The notes beneath the pieces were generated by a model. That model was given only the letters and a program-made list of their open reading frames with translations, was not told the origin of the DNA and did no database searches. Shown piece after piece: positions 54,658 to 63,380 of a stretch of 64,000 nt of DNA. Origin of the DNA: Photobacterium aphoticum (GTDB taxonomy: Bacteria; Pseudomonadota; Gammaproteobacteria; Enterobacterales; Vibrionaceae); contig NZ_LDOV01000022.1 of assembly GCF_001029435.1 (NCBI RefSeq), positions 124,001 through 188,000 of the forward strand, read 5' to 3'. Numbering within the stretch: position 1 is the first letter of the stretch; each line of letters opens with the position of its first letter. The position numbers were made by a program, and so were the translations under genes.

Positions 54658-57062
54658 CAAAAGACTGTTACCACTGTGGTGATCCTGTTCCGCAGGATTA
54701 CCATCACCAAGTTGAGATCCTTGGGCAACCACGAGATATGTGTTGTCCGGGGTGTGAAGCGGTCGCGCAAACCATCGTGGCAAGTGGCTTGACGTCCTAT
54801 TATGAGTTTCGCACTGCACCGGCAGAAAAAGCTGATTTAGTGCCGCAACAACTGCAATCCCTCCTTCTGTATGATCACGAAGACATACAGCAAGAATTTG
54901 TACGTGATAACGCCAATCACAAAGAAGCCTCTCTATCGCTTGATGGCGTATCGTGTGCTGCCTGTGCGTGGCTGATTGAAAAACAACTCAAACGCGAAGC
55001 CGGCGTTATCAATATTCGCGTTAACACGACCACCCACCGTGCCCTGCTGGTCTGGGATCCCGAACAAACCAAATTAAGTCATCTGCTCAATATCATTCAT
55101 CAACTCGGTTACAAAGCCGCGCCTTTTGAAGCGGATGCGCAAGAACAACTGTACCATCGCACCATGAAAAACTATCTCTATCGATTAGGGATAGCTGGCA
55201 TCGCGACCATGCAAGTGATGATGCTGGCGGTAGCACTCTATTTTGAAATCTTTGGCGACTTAGATGCAGAGTTCAAAAACTACCTGCGTTGGGTCAGCTT
55301 GATCTTTGCTACACCTGTCCTGCTCTACTCAGCCTTACCTTTCTATCTGAATGCCTGGCGCAATTTACGCGCGCGTACGTTGGGTATGGATGTCCCTGTC
55401 TCCATTGCGCTGCTGTTTGCCTATATCGCCAGCTTGTATGCGACCGTCATGGAAAAAGGTGAAGTGTTCTTTGAATCCATTTCCATGTTCACCTTCTTTT
55501 TGTTGCTGGGTCGCTTTCTTGAAATGCGCGCACGCCGTCAAGCCGCAGCCGCCAGTGCCAACCTGTTAAAACTTGTACCGGCAATGGCCACCCTTGCTGA
55601 TGGTTCTCAAGTGGCCGCCAAGACGTTGAAAATCAGTGACGTTGTCACTGTTTTACCCGGTGAAAGTTTACCGGCAGACGGGGAAATTGTGCAGGGCGAG
55701 ACGGCGATTGATGAATCCATGTTAACCGGTGAACCCATGCCGGTTTCCCGCAGTGTCGGTGATAACGTGTTTGCCGGTACCATTAATGGGGACGGCAATA
55801 TTACCTTGCGCGTCACCCAAGATCGTAATAACTCACTGATCTCAAATATCGTACGTCTGCAAGATGAAGCACAAAGCTCCAAGCCCAAAGTGGCAGAAAT
55901 TGCTGATATTGTAGCGCGTTATTTTGTTGCGGCTATCTTAGTGATCTCCGCCTGTACTTGGTTTTACTGGTATCAACATCGCCCAGAAGATGCATTATGG
56001 ATCACACTGGCTGTATTGGTTGCCACCTGCCCGTGTGCACTATCACTGGCTACCCCGACGGCACTGACGTGTTCAACATCCAGTTTAGGGCGCTTGGGCA
56101 TTTTGCTTCGCCGTGGCCATGTGCTGGAAACCCTGTGTAATGTGAACCAGCTAGTGATCGATAAAACGGGCACCTTAACAGAAGGCAATGTTCGGCTCAT
56201 AGACACTCACCTTGTTACGCCTCAATCTCACATGCGTTGGGAAGAAACCGATGTACTCGCAACGGCTGCCGAGCTTGAGCGTTTTGCTAACCACCCCATT
56301 GCCCGAGCATTCAGTGGTTACCGCAATAGTGCGTATCAGTTTGAACAGGTAGAGAACGTCATTGGTAGCGGTCTGAAAGGTTGGCGACAAGGCCAAGAGT
56401 GGCGTATTGGTAAAGCGGAATTCGTTTTGGCAGAGCATCCGGACTACGACGCCCAACTCGCTAACTGTGATGAGCGATATCAAGTGTGGTTAAGCTGCGA
56501 TCATGAACTGGTGGCAGCCTTCATGCTGGATGACCCTATCCGTGAAGACAGCGCTGAATTGATCAAACAATTTAAAGCGGCTGGCATTCATGTCACCATG
56601 CTGACTGGGGATCATTCTTCGGCCGCCCATACGGTGGCTACCGCCTTGGGTATCGATGAACTGGTTGCGGGTGCCTCCCCGGAAGGGAAACTGGCTTACC
56701 TGCGTAGCCTGCCGAAAGAAAAAGTCGCGTTAATGATCGGAGACGGTGTGAATGATGCGCCTGTCCTTGCCGGTGCGCACCTGTCTGTTGCGATGGGCGG
56801 CGGTACCGATGTGGCGAAATCCTCCGCTGATATGGTGTTGTTGGGCGATCAACTCTCCCGCATTCTTAAAGCGCGTCAGTTGGCCATCAAAACACGTAAG
56901 ATTATTCGAGAGAATCTGGCGTGGTCGCTAGGTTATAATTTAATCATCCTTCCGCTTGCCGTCGCAGGCTTTGTTGCACCTTATATTGCGGTGGTGGGTA
57001 TGTCAGGAAGTTCGATCATAGTTGTGTCAAATTCTTTAAGGTTATTAAAAGATAATGTCTAG
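54654..57062 (+). CDS. ccoI: cbb3-associated copper-transporting P1B ATPase CcoI
   Basis: P-type ATPase that supplies copper to the oxidase. The 802 residues begin with a cysteine-rich segment (CYHCG, CCPGC) typical of CcoI, then a heavy-metal domain with SCAACAWLIEK (about 100-110). Eight membrane helices follow. The translocation motif is TCPCALS (about 461), the phosphorylation site DKTGTLTEG (about 503), and the ATP-binding loop ends in GDGVNDAPVL. It overlaps ccoS by eight bases. A matS site lies inside the gene. Confidence 0.96.
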   Translation: MTKDCYHCGDPVPQDYHHQVEILGQPRDMCCPGCEAVAQTIVASGLTSYYEFRTAPAEKADLVPQQLQSLLLYDHEDIQQEFVRDNANHKEASLSLDGVSCAACAWLIEKQLKREAGVINIRVNTTTHRALLVWDPEQTKLSHLLNIIHQLGYKAAPFEADAQEQLYHRTMKNYLYRLGIAGIATMQVMMLAVALYFEIFGDLDAEFKNYLRWVSLIFATPVLLYSALPFYLNAWRNLRARTLGMDVPVSIALLFAYIASLYATVMEKGEVFFESISMFTFFLLLGRFLEMRARRQAAAASANLLKLVPAMATLADGSQVAAKTLKISDVVTVLPGESLPADGEIVQGETAIDESMLTGEPMPVSRSVGDNVFAGTINGDGNITLRVTQDRNNSLISNIVRLQDEAQSSKPKVAEIADIVARYFVAAILVISACTWFYWYQHRPEDALWITLAVLVATCPCALSLATPTALTCSTSSLGRLGILLRRGHVLETLCNVNQLVIDKTGTLTEGNVRLIDTHLVTPQSHMRWEETDVLATAAELERFANHPIARAFSGYRNSAYQFEQVENVIGSGLKGWRQGQEWRIGKAEFVLAEHPDYDAQLANCDERYQVWLSCDHELVAAFMLDDPIREDSAELIKQFKAAGIHVTMLTGDHSSAAHTVATALGIDELVAGASPEGKLAYLRSLPKEKVALMIGDGVNDAPVLAGAHLSVAMGGGTDVAKSSADMVLLGDQLSRILKARQLAIKTRKIIRENLAWSLGYNLIILPLAVAGFVAPYIAVVGMSGSSIIVVSNSLRLLKDNV
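55636..55648. promoter_or_regulatory. matS site 10
   Basis: GTGACGTTGTCAC, a perfect match inside ccoI; the first matS to the right of dif, 10 kb away. Confidence 0.85.
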
Positions 57063-57270
57063 TCTTTACTTATTAATACCCATTGCGATCATCTTTGTTT
57101 GTATCGCGGTTGGCATCTTCTTATGGGCTGTGCGTTCCGAGCAGTTTGAAGATCTTGAGCGCCAAGGCTACGATATTCTGTTTGACGAAAACGAATCACA
57201 GCCTACAAAAGCCGCTAAGAAAGCACCTGTCAACGAATCCATCAACGACGACAAGCAGCATGAACGTTGA
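57055..57270 (+). CDS. ccoS: cbb3-type oxidase assembly protein CcoS
   Basis: A 71-residue protein with one transmembrane helix (about 4-23: YLLIPIAIIFVCIAVGIFLW) and the CcoS signature WAVRSEQFEDLERQGYDILFDE; required for insertion of the oxidase cofactors. It overlaps ccoI at its 5' end and the TauE/SafE-like gene by 11 bases at its 3' end. Confidence 0.94.
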   Translation: MSSLYLLIPIAIIFVCIAVGIFLWAVRSEQFEDLERQGYDILFDENESQPTKAAKKAPVNESINDDKQHER

Positions 57271-57937
57271 TTTTTACGCCGCATTCCTGATCGGACTCAT
57301 GGGTGCGGGGCATTGCTTGGGGATGTGCGGCGGTGTGGCCGCTGCCGTCACTTTAGGTATGCCGGGTGATCAACAGTCGCGTCGGTGGCCTTATCTCTTC
57401 TGCTATAACGCAGGACGGCTTTTCTCTTACATGATAGCCGGTGCAATCATTGGCGGTGCTTTTGCAGGTATGGCGAACTATAGCGGTTATACCTCCGCCC
57501 TTGTCGTATTGCGCTTAGTTGCTGCTTTTATGATGATCCTTCTTGCTCTGTATATCGGGCAATGGTGGCAAGGGGTTAGTCGTATTGAACGACTTGGCCA
57601 AGGGCTTTGGCGTCAACTGGCTCCTAAGGCACAATCCTTATTACCCTTGAAATCTCCTTTTGCTGCCCTGCCTTTTGGTGCACTTTGGGGATGGTTACCG
57701 TGTGGCTTGGTGTACTCCACATTAAGTTGGGCGGCTGTTTCCGGAGGGGCCTTTTCAGGGGCCGGCGTGATGTTCGCCTTCGGTTTGGGGACGTTACCCG
57801 CGATGATCGCGGTCGGTGGTATGGCACAGCAGCTACAAAAATGGCTAAAAAACCACTACGTCAAACGTGCGAGCGCCTTGCTGTTACTGGCTTATGGGGT
57901 TCATACTGGTTATATCGCAATCAAACAAATAATGTAG
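57260..57937 (+). CDS. TauE/SafE-like membrane protein of the cco cluster
   Basis: A 225-residue protein with about six transmembrane helices, related to the sulfite exporter TauE/SafE-like group that often follows ccoS. Early signature: LIGLMGAGHCLGMCGGVAAAV, with a GHCxGMCGG motif that may bind metal; a later copy-like segment is FGALWGWLPCGLVYSTLSWA. A role in metal handling for the oxidase is inferred from context. The start ATG at 57260 lies inside ccoS; the frame upstream is not part of this protein. Confidence 0.85.
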   Translation: MNVDFYAAFLIGLMGAGHCLGMCGGVAAAVTLGMPGDQQSRRWPYLFCYNAGRLFSYMIAGAIIGGAFAGMANYSGYTSALVVLRLVAAFMMILLALYIGQWWQGVSRIERLGQGLWRQLAPKAQSLLPLKSPFAALPFGALWGWLPCGLVYSTLSWAAVSGGAFSGAGVMFAFGLGTLPAMIAVGGMAQQLQKWLKNHYVKRASALLLLAYGVHTGYIAIKQIM

Positions 57938-57954
57938 TCATTTTTAATACTCGT

Positions 57955-57973
57955 CATAATGATTCATATTATG
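57955..57973. promoter_or_regulatory. palindrome upstream of fnr, Fur-box-like
   Basis: Perfect CATAAT/ATTATG arms with a seven-base spacer; 13 of 19 bases agree with a Fur box. Weak evidence. Confidence 0.25.
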
Positions 57974-57981
57974 TTAAAATA

Positions 57982-57995
57982 TTGACCTACATCAA
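57982..57995 (+). promoter_or_regulatory. FNR box upstream of fnr
   Basis: TTGACCTACATCAA matches the FNR consensus TTGAT-N4-ATCAA at nine of ten positions and ends 17 bases before the fnr start, a position suited to negative autoregulation. Confidence 0.75.
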
Positions 57996-58012
57996 ATTGG
58001 TTAGACAGGCTT

Positions 58013-58768
58013 ATGATTTCAGACAAACTTACAACCAAACGTATCCAATCTGGCGGGTGTGCGATCCATTGTCAGGATTGCAGTATCAGTCAGTTGTGTA
58101 TTCCATTTACGTTAAATGAGTCTGAGTTAGATCAACTGGATCAAATTATTGAACGTAAAAAGCCAATCCAGAAAGGACAAGAGCTTTTTAAAGCAGGCGA
58201 TGAGCTAAAGTCACTGTATGCGATCCGTTCAGGGACCATTAAAAGCTACACCATTACAGAACAAGGTGACGAGCAGATCACTGCATTCCACCTTGCCGGT
58301 GACCTTGTCGGCTTCGATGCTATCAATGAAATGATGCACCCTAGCTTTGCACAGTCTCTGGAAACGTCAATGGTGTGTGAGATCCCTTTTGAAATCCTCG
58401 ATGATCTGTCAGGGAAAATGCCAAAACTGCGTCAGCAAATCATGCGTTTGATGAGTAACGAGATCAAAGGCGACCAGGAAATGATTCTGCTGCTTTCTAA
58501 AAAGAATGCGGAAGAGCGCTTGGCGGCGTTCCTTTACAATCTCTCTCTACGTTTCTCACAGCGTGGTTTCTCTCCGCGTGAGTTCCGTTTAACGATGACT
58601 CGTGGTGATATCGGTAACTACTTGGGTTTGACGGTGGAAACAATCAGCCGTTTGTTGGGACGTTTCCAGAAATCAGAGATGCTGAGTGTAAAAGGGAAAT
58701 ACATCACCATTCTTGATCACGAAGAACTTGCGAAACTGGCTGGTGTAAACAAAAACACTATCGCCTAA
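58013..58768 (+). CDS. fnr: oxygen-sensing transcription regulator FNR
   Basis: Global regulator of the aerobic-anaerobic switch; it binds a [4Fe-4S] cluster that O2 destroys and is also NO-sensitive. The 251 residues match E. coli FNR closely. Cluster ligands C20, C23, C29 and C122 are present, plus C16. A cyclic-nucleotide-binding-fold sensor domain (about 30-150) is followed by the dimer helix and a helix-turn-helix with the DNA-recognition sequence [15 protein letters not shown]. It is downstream of the cco genes, some of which it normally controls. An FNR box lies just upstream. Confidence 0.97.
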   Translation: MISDKLTTKRIQSGGCAIHCQDCSISQLCIPFTLNESELDQLDQIIERKKPIQKGQELFKAGDELKSLYAIRSGTIKSYTITEQGDEQITAFHLAGDLVGFDAINEMMHPSFAQSLETSMVCEIPFEILDDLSGKMPKLRQQIMRLMSNEIKGDQEMILLLSKKNAEERLAAFLYNLSLRFSQRGFSPREFRLTMTRGDIGNYLGLTVETISRLLGRFQKSEMLSVKGKYITILDHEELAKLAGVNKNTIA

Positions 58769-58793
58769 CCGTTGACGTATCGAAGTATCCTTC

Positions 58794-58832
58794 AAAAAAG
58801 TGATATATGCCTTGAGCTATATCACTTTTTTT
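58794..58832 (+). terminator. intrinsic terminator after fnr
   Basis: Nine-bp A/T-rich stem (58799-58807 with 58818-58826), with further A-T pairs outside it, and a T run. Confidence 0.85.
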
Positions 58833-59038
58833 GCATCTAAAGAACAAAACTCCTCCCCTATATTCACACAATGCGTTAATGTTATAACTGTTGAATCGAT
58901 ATTATTTAACATCTCTATTTGTTGTTAAGCTGTTGATTTGCTGAAACCAATCTGATTTCTCACCGCAGAACGCTTGAAAGGATAACAGAGAAAACAGGGT
59001 CTGGTTTATCTGCCAACACAGTTGTGTAAGGGGGCAAT

Positions 59039-59977
59039 ATGACCAAGTATAAGAATATTCTCGTCGTCGCTGATCCGGCTCAAGACAAGCAACCTGCGCT
59101 GTCACGTGCTGTCCAAATTGCACGTATGTCTGATGATGTGTCTATTACCATCTTTCTTGCTATTTATGACTTCTCTTATGAAATGACGTCGATGCTATCG
59201 GCGGATGAACGCCAGGCTATGCGCCGTGGTGTTGTGATGCAGCGCGAGGCGTGGATCAAAGACATCATCCGTCCCTATGTCGAAGACGGCATCAAGATTG
59301 ATATCACTGTGGTTTGGCATAATCGCCCTTATGAAGCGACCATTGCTGAAGTCTTTAGCAAGCACCACGATTTGGTGATTAAAGCGACTCACGATCACCC
59401 TAAACTTGGCTCGGTGATTTTTACGCCGACCGATTGGCACTTATTGCGTAAATGTCCGGTACCGGTATTGATGGTGAAAGACCACAGCTGGCCCGCTAAC
59501 GGTAAAGTGTTGGGCAGTGTGAACCTGGCTGCGGATGATGAAACACACGAACATTTGAACAATGCGATTGTTGACGAAGCCAAAGACATGGCTGAGCTGC
59601 TGGGTGCGGAGGTGCATTTGGTGAATGCCTACCCTGCCACCCCGGTCAATATCACCATTGAATTACCGGAATTTGATCCCGCCTCTTATACCGATGCGGT
59701 ACGAGGCCATCACTTGAAATCCATGAAAGCACTGCGCCATCAACATGGTCTTCCAGAAGAGCAAACCCATGTATTAGAAGGCTTACCGGAAGACATTATT
59801 CCGCAAGTCGCGCAAGATTTGGATGCAGGGTTGGTGATTCTGGGGACGACCGGCCGTACAGGCTTGTCAGCAATTTTTATCGGGAACACCGCTGAACATA
59901 CCATCGACAGCTTGAACTGTGACTTGTTAGCACTCAAGCCAGAAGGCTACATCAGCCCATTGAGCCCGAATTTGTAA
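59039..59977 (+). CDS. uspE: universal stress protein UspE
   Basis: Tandem Usp-domain protein (312 residues, E. coli 316) in stress survival, motility and aggregation. Domain 1 (about 1-145) starts YKNILVVADPAQDKQPAL; domain 2 (about 150-300) ends with GTTGRTGLSAIFIGNTAEHTIDSLNCDLLALKP, with the G-x2-G-x9-G ATP-loop form. GGGGGC is just upstream of the ATG. It lies beside fnr, as in enterics and vibrios, with its own unit. Confidence 0.95.
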   Translation: MTKYKNILVVADPAQDKQPALSRAVQIARMSDDVSITIFLAIYDFSYEMTSMLSADERQAMRRGVVMQREAWIKDIIRPYVEDGIKIDITVVWHNRPYEATIAEVFSKHHDLVIKATHDHPKLGSVIFTPTDWHLLRKCPVPVLMVKDHSWPANGKVLGSVNLAADDETHEHLNNAIVDEAKDMAELLGAEVHLVNAYPATPVNITIELPEFDPASYTDAVRGHHLKSMKALRHQHGLPEEQTHVLEGLPEDIIPQVAQDLDAGLVILGTTGRTGLSAIFIGNTAEHTIDSLNCDLLALKPEGYISPLSPNL

Positions 59978-60016
59978 CTGATTCTCCGTTCGTTTGACTC
60001 CACAACGAAACTAACG

Positions 60017-60046
60017 AAAAAAGCCTCCGAAGGGAGGCTTTTCTTT
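60017..60046. terminator. bidirectional terminator
   Basis: GCCTCC/GGAGGC stem with GAAG loop (60023-60038) and A/T runs on both flanks; serves uspE and the lipoprotein gene. Confidence 0.88.
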
Positions 60047-60105
60047 GTTCTCGCGAGAGTGCTTTGACTCTATCTCAATAAGGTGATGGATGGGTGGTGA
60101 CAACC

Positions 60106-60489
60106 TTACTGGATCTGTACTGAATTCACCGGCTTCACTTTGTTGCTCGCTGGCTTTTCTTCAATATTCACCAATGCTTTTGCTGCCTTAGTGACATACC
60201 ATTCCTTACGAATTTTATCGCAGTACTTGCGGTTGATGCCGCGCTTGGTCCACTCACTCGCAATCGCCACGCGGGTATGTTTTGATTGACGGCCATAAGC
60301 GTATGTCTCACAGATTTCAAGATTGCTCATTTGCTGCGGCGTTTTCATCACTTTGCTGCTGCGCAACCCCAAGGCTTCCGCTTGCATGGCCGAACAACCC
60401 GACAACAATGTCAGGGAGCAAACCAGGGAGAGTAAAACAAGCGCCGGTTTAACACATTGACGGGTACGAGATGGTACAGATGGGATCAT
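60106..60489 (-). CDS. small lipoprotein, unknown function
   Basis: A 127-residue putative lipoprotein. The signal peptide ends in the lipobox LLSG-C with Cys32. The mature part has an LEICETYAYGRQSKHTRVAIASEWTKRGIN region with conserved-looking Cys residues (ICETY and KYCDKIRKEW), a pattern shared by small Gram-negative exported proteins of unknown role. The ATG at 60489 is chosen because AGGAGA lies nine bases upstream; starts at 60513 and a GTG at 60519 lie across or before that site. Confidence 0.72.
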   Translation of the reverse strand: MIPSVPSRTRQCVKPALVLLSLVCSLTLLSGCSAMQAEALGLRSSKVMKTPQQMSNLEICETYAYGRQSKHTRVAIASEWTKRGINRKYCDKIRKEWYVTKAAKALVNIEEKPASNKVKPVNSVQIQ

Positions 60490-60519
60490 GGCGGGTATCT
60501 CTCCTTTTTTCATTGTCAC

Positions 60520-60840
60520 AGATTATAACCGACTGTTTTTCCATGCCAATAGACAAACACCGCGATAGAAGGGATTTCACGTTCATAACATGTAATGGGT
60601 TACACCGAACAAAGCAAGACTACCGATGCCCATCTGAATCGCCGCTTTATTATCTTTTTTAATCTAAAATCGTGGATTTATACCAAAAGGTACTAGCATC
60701 TACGTTGCTAATCCGTATCATACAGCCTCAAACTTTCTGACGGCACCGGCCAGTCAGCAAGAGTCCCTTATTTCTGAACAAACAGAGTGTGATGAGCAGT
60801 CTCATCACGGCTGAATCTGTTTTTCAAAGAGAGATTGAGA
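60520..60840. other. intergenic region before ttcA
   Basis: About 320 bases, no gene seen; likely holds the ttcA promoter and the promoter of the lipoprotein gene on the other strand. Confidence 0.4.
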
Positions 60841-61770
60841 ATGAGCGATACTCAAGAGCTAAGCAAAGCTCAACAATACAACTTCAACAAGCTGCAGAAA
60901 AAACTACGTCGTAACGTGGGTAATGCAATTGCTGACTTCAACATGATTGAAGAAGGCGATCGCATCATGGTTTGCCTATCTGGCGGTAAAGACAGCTACG
61001 CAATGCTAGACATCCTTTGCAGCCTTCAGCGCAATGCGCCTGTTAAGTTTGAGCTTATTGCTGTCAATCTTGATCAGAAACAACCAGGTTTCCCTGACCA
61101 CATTCTGCCTGAGTACCTAGAGTCTCTAGGTATGGAATACAAGATCGTTAACGAAGATACCTACTCTATCGTTAAAGAAAAAATCCCAGAAGGCAAAACA
61201 ACATGTTCACTGTGTTCTCGCCTTCGTCGTGGTATTTTGTACCGCACGGCGAAAGAGATCGGTGCAACGAAAATCGCACTGGGTCACCACCGTGATGACA
61301 TGCTAGAAACTTTGTTCCTAAACATGTTCTACGGCGGCAAAATGAAGGGTATGCCACCTAAATTGGTGTCAGACAACGGTGAACACGTGGTGATCCGTCC
61401 GCTGGCGTACTGCCGCGAGAAAGACATCGAACGTTTCAGCGAGATGAAAGAATTCCCTATCATCCCATGTAACCTATGTGGCTCGCAGCCTAACCTGCAG
61501 CGCCAGGTGATCAAAGAGATGCTACGCGACTGGGACAAACGTCACCCGGGCCGTATCGAAACCATGTTCACAGCAATGCAAAACGTAGTGCCTTCTCACC
61601 TAGCTGACTTCAACCTGTTTGATTTCAAGAGCATCGATAAAGATTCTGGTGCGATTGACGGCGGTGACATCGCATTCGATAAACAAGAGATCCCAACTAC
61701 GCCAGTATCTGGTGAAGAAGTGGGTGAATTTGTTCCTGGCGAGCAGCTGGATATTGTTCAGATCAACTGA
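60841..61770 (+). CDS. ttcA: tRNA 2-thiocytidine(32) synthetase TtcA
   Basis: Iron-sulfur ATPase that thiolates C32 of certain tRNAs. The 309 residues have the PP-loop [11 protein letters not shown] (about 47-57), the two cysteine pairs CSLC (about 122-125) and [13 protein letters not shown] (about 213-225), which are the cluster sites. The family phrase [14 protein letters not shown] is present. ATG at 60841 aligns with the E. coli start; an in-frame TTG at 60835 is rejected. Confidence 0.96.
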   Translation: MSDTQELSKAQQYNFNKLQKKLRRNVGNAIADFNMIEEGDRIMVCLSGGKDSYAMLDILCSLQRNAPVKFELIAVNLDQKQPGFPDHILPEYLESLGMEYKIVNEDTYSIVKEKIPEGKTTCSLCSRLRRGILYRTAKEIGATKIALGHHRDDMLETLFLNMFYGGKMKGMPPKLVSDNGEHVVIRPLAYCREKDIERFSEMKEFPIIPCNLCGSQPNLQRQVIKEMLRDWDKRHPGRIETMFTAMQNVVPSHLADFNLFDFKSIDKDSGAIDGGDIAFDKQEIPTTPVSGEEVGEFVPGEQLDIVQIN

Positions 61771-61803
61771 TCAGCTTAGCTATTCGATATAGCGACAAAA
61801 CAC

Positions 61804-61832
61804 AAAGAGCCGCATCATGCGGCTCTTTTTTA
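61804..61832. terminator. bidirectional terminator ttcA/dacA
   Basis: Ten-bp stem AAGAGCCGCA/TGCGGCTCTT (61805-61814 with 61818-61827), three-base loop and a T run. Confidence 0.9.
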
Positions 61833-61883
61833 TATCCAATGTTTCTTGTCTCAACGTTTTTGTAATCAGTGAATGTTTCAGGA

Positions 61884-63059
61884 TTACTTGAACAAACTCA
61901 TGAAGAACATCTTAATGTAATCTACTAAGCGAGTGAACAATCCCCCTTCATCTACTGATTCCAATGCCACCAATGGTACCTCGGCCACATCCGTACTATC
62001 GACCTGATAGAAAATCTTACCAACAACATCGCCTTTCTTGATCGGCGCCATCAGTTCGCCGTTTAAAGACACGGTCGCTTTCAAATTCTTCGCATCATTA
62101 CGTGACACCGTCACATAGCTATCTTCAGCCGTCCCTAAGGAAATTGTATCGGCATTACCCATCCAAATCGTTTCTTGGAGCAGCTCATCACCTTTCTTAT
62201 GCGGTGACACCGTCTCAAAGAATCGGAAACCGTAATTCAGCAGCTGCTTACTCTCTGCTTCTCGGCTTTTCGTGCTGCTTGATCCCATCACAACAGAAAT
62301 CAAACGCATGTCACCTTCCGTCGCAGAACTTGCCAAGCTGTAACCCGCGCCACTGGTGTAACCGGTTTTCATGCCATCAACGTTCAAGCTGCGATCACCC
62401 AACAGACCATTACGGTTACGCTGAGTAATGTCGTTATAAGTGAAAGAACGCTCGCTATACAGCGAGTAAATATTTGGCAGATCTGATATCAGAGCACGGC
62501 CTAACAAGGCAATGTCATACGGTGTCGAATAGAGCTCATCGCTATCCAACCCATGCGGGTTCGCAAACGCACTGTTATTCATGTTGAGCTTTTTCGCCCA
62601 CGAGTTCATCAGGCTAACAAACGCCCCTTCTGAACCCGCTACGTGCTCAGCAATCGCCACGCTGGCATCGTTACCTGATTGAATAATTAAGCCACGGTAG
62701 AGATCCATCATGTTCACTTCGGTATTTACTTCAATGAACATTTTTGAAGAATCCGGGAAGTTACGCGCCCACGCATTGCGGCTGATCACCACCAAGTCAT
62801 CTTCGCCGATATTGCCGCTTTTCATTTCTTGCCCGGCCACATAACTGGTCATCAGCTTGGTTAAACTGGCGGGGTTCAGTTTGTCATGGGCATTTTTTTC
62901 AACCAGCACTTTGCCGGTATGGTAATCCATTAACACATACCCTTTTGCCCCTAATTCAGGTGCATCCGGGATCACAGTTGGCGCAGAAAAGGCCGTCGCC
63001 GAGAAGAATACTGTGCCTGCTACTAGCGTGCGTAGAGGGACATTCCGTTTATTTGTCAT
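61884..63059 (-). CDS. dacA: D-alanyl-D-alanine carboxypeptidase (PBP5/6 type)
   Basis: Periplasmic, membrane-anchored enzyme that trims the terminal D-Ala of peptidoglycan pentapeptides. The 391-residue precursor has a signal peptide ending near AFSA. The catalytic motifs are SLTK, SGN (QSGNDASVA) and KTG (KTGYTSGAG). The C terminus ends in an amphipathic anchor helix (LFTRLVDYIKMFFMSLFK). The ATG at 63059 has GGCGAG upstream; the TTG five codons earlier is rejected. It contains one perfect and one near-perfect matS site. Confidence 0.95.
   Translation of the reverse strand: MTNKRNVPLRTLVAGTVFFSATAFSAPTVIPDAPELGAKGYVLMDYHTGKVLVEKNAHDKLNPASLTKLMTSYVAGQEMKSGNIGEDDLVVISRNAWARNFPDSSKMFIEVNTEVNMMDLYRGLIIQSGNDASVAIAEHVAGSEGAFVSLMNSWAKKLNMNNSAFANPHGLDSDELYSTPYDIALLGRALISDLPNIYSLYSERSFTYNDITQRNRNGLLGDRSLNVDGMKTGYTSGAGYSLASSATEGDMRLISVVMGSSSTKSREAESKQLLNYGFRFFETVSPHKKGDELLQETIWMGNADTISLGTAEDSYVTVSRNDAKNLKATVSLNGELMAPIKKGDVVGKIFYQVDSTDVAEVPLVALESVDEGGLFTRLVDYIKMFFMSLFK
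62102..62114. promoter_or_regulatory. matS site 11
   Basis: GTGACACCGTCAC, a perfect match inside dacA; GTGACACCGTCTC at 62204-62216 differs by one base. Confidence 0.85.
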
Positions 63060-63380
63060 ATTACTCGCCGTCAATGGTGAATCTAAAGCCGTATAGTTTC
63101 AAAGCAGTATATCTAAGGGAAACAGTAAATCTTGTGACCTTTACGAAGTCTTACGTTATTGTAAGGTTCGTTACAACTCACTTCACTGTTACTATGATTT
63201 TCTACGCAGCCTGTTGCTATTGCGTCGTTTCCACTACGTTTTATCACAAAAAGATTACGTAGCGCCATAAGGTGTTGCGTATTGGTTAAAAGATTGCAAT
63301 GCTAACTGCTGTAAAATATCACTATGCATCAATATGCCGATATTTTCAGTGTCGATATGAGTCAACTTAAAGGATTGATA
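63060..63380. other. divergent promoter region dacA/M32 peptidase
   Basis: About 320 AT-rich bases with no gene. The ribosome-binding site AAGGA is seven bases before the ATG at 63381. Confidence 0.45.

Noticed and set aside
57964..57981. A dif-like XerD arm (ATATTATGTTAAAA) upstream of fnr
   Set aside because: The matching XerC arm is missing and the sequence is better explained as part of the fnr promoter.
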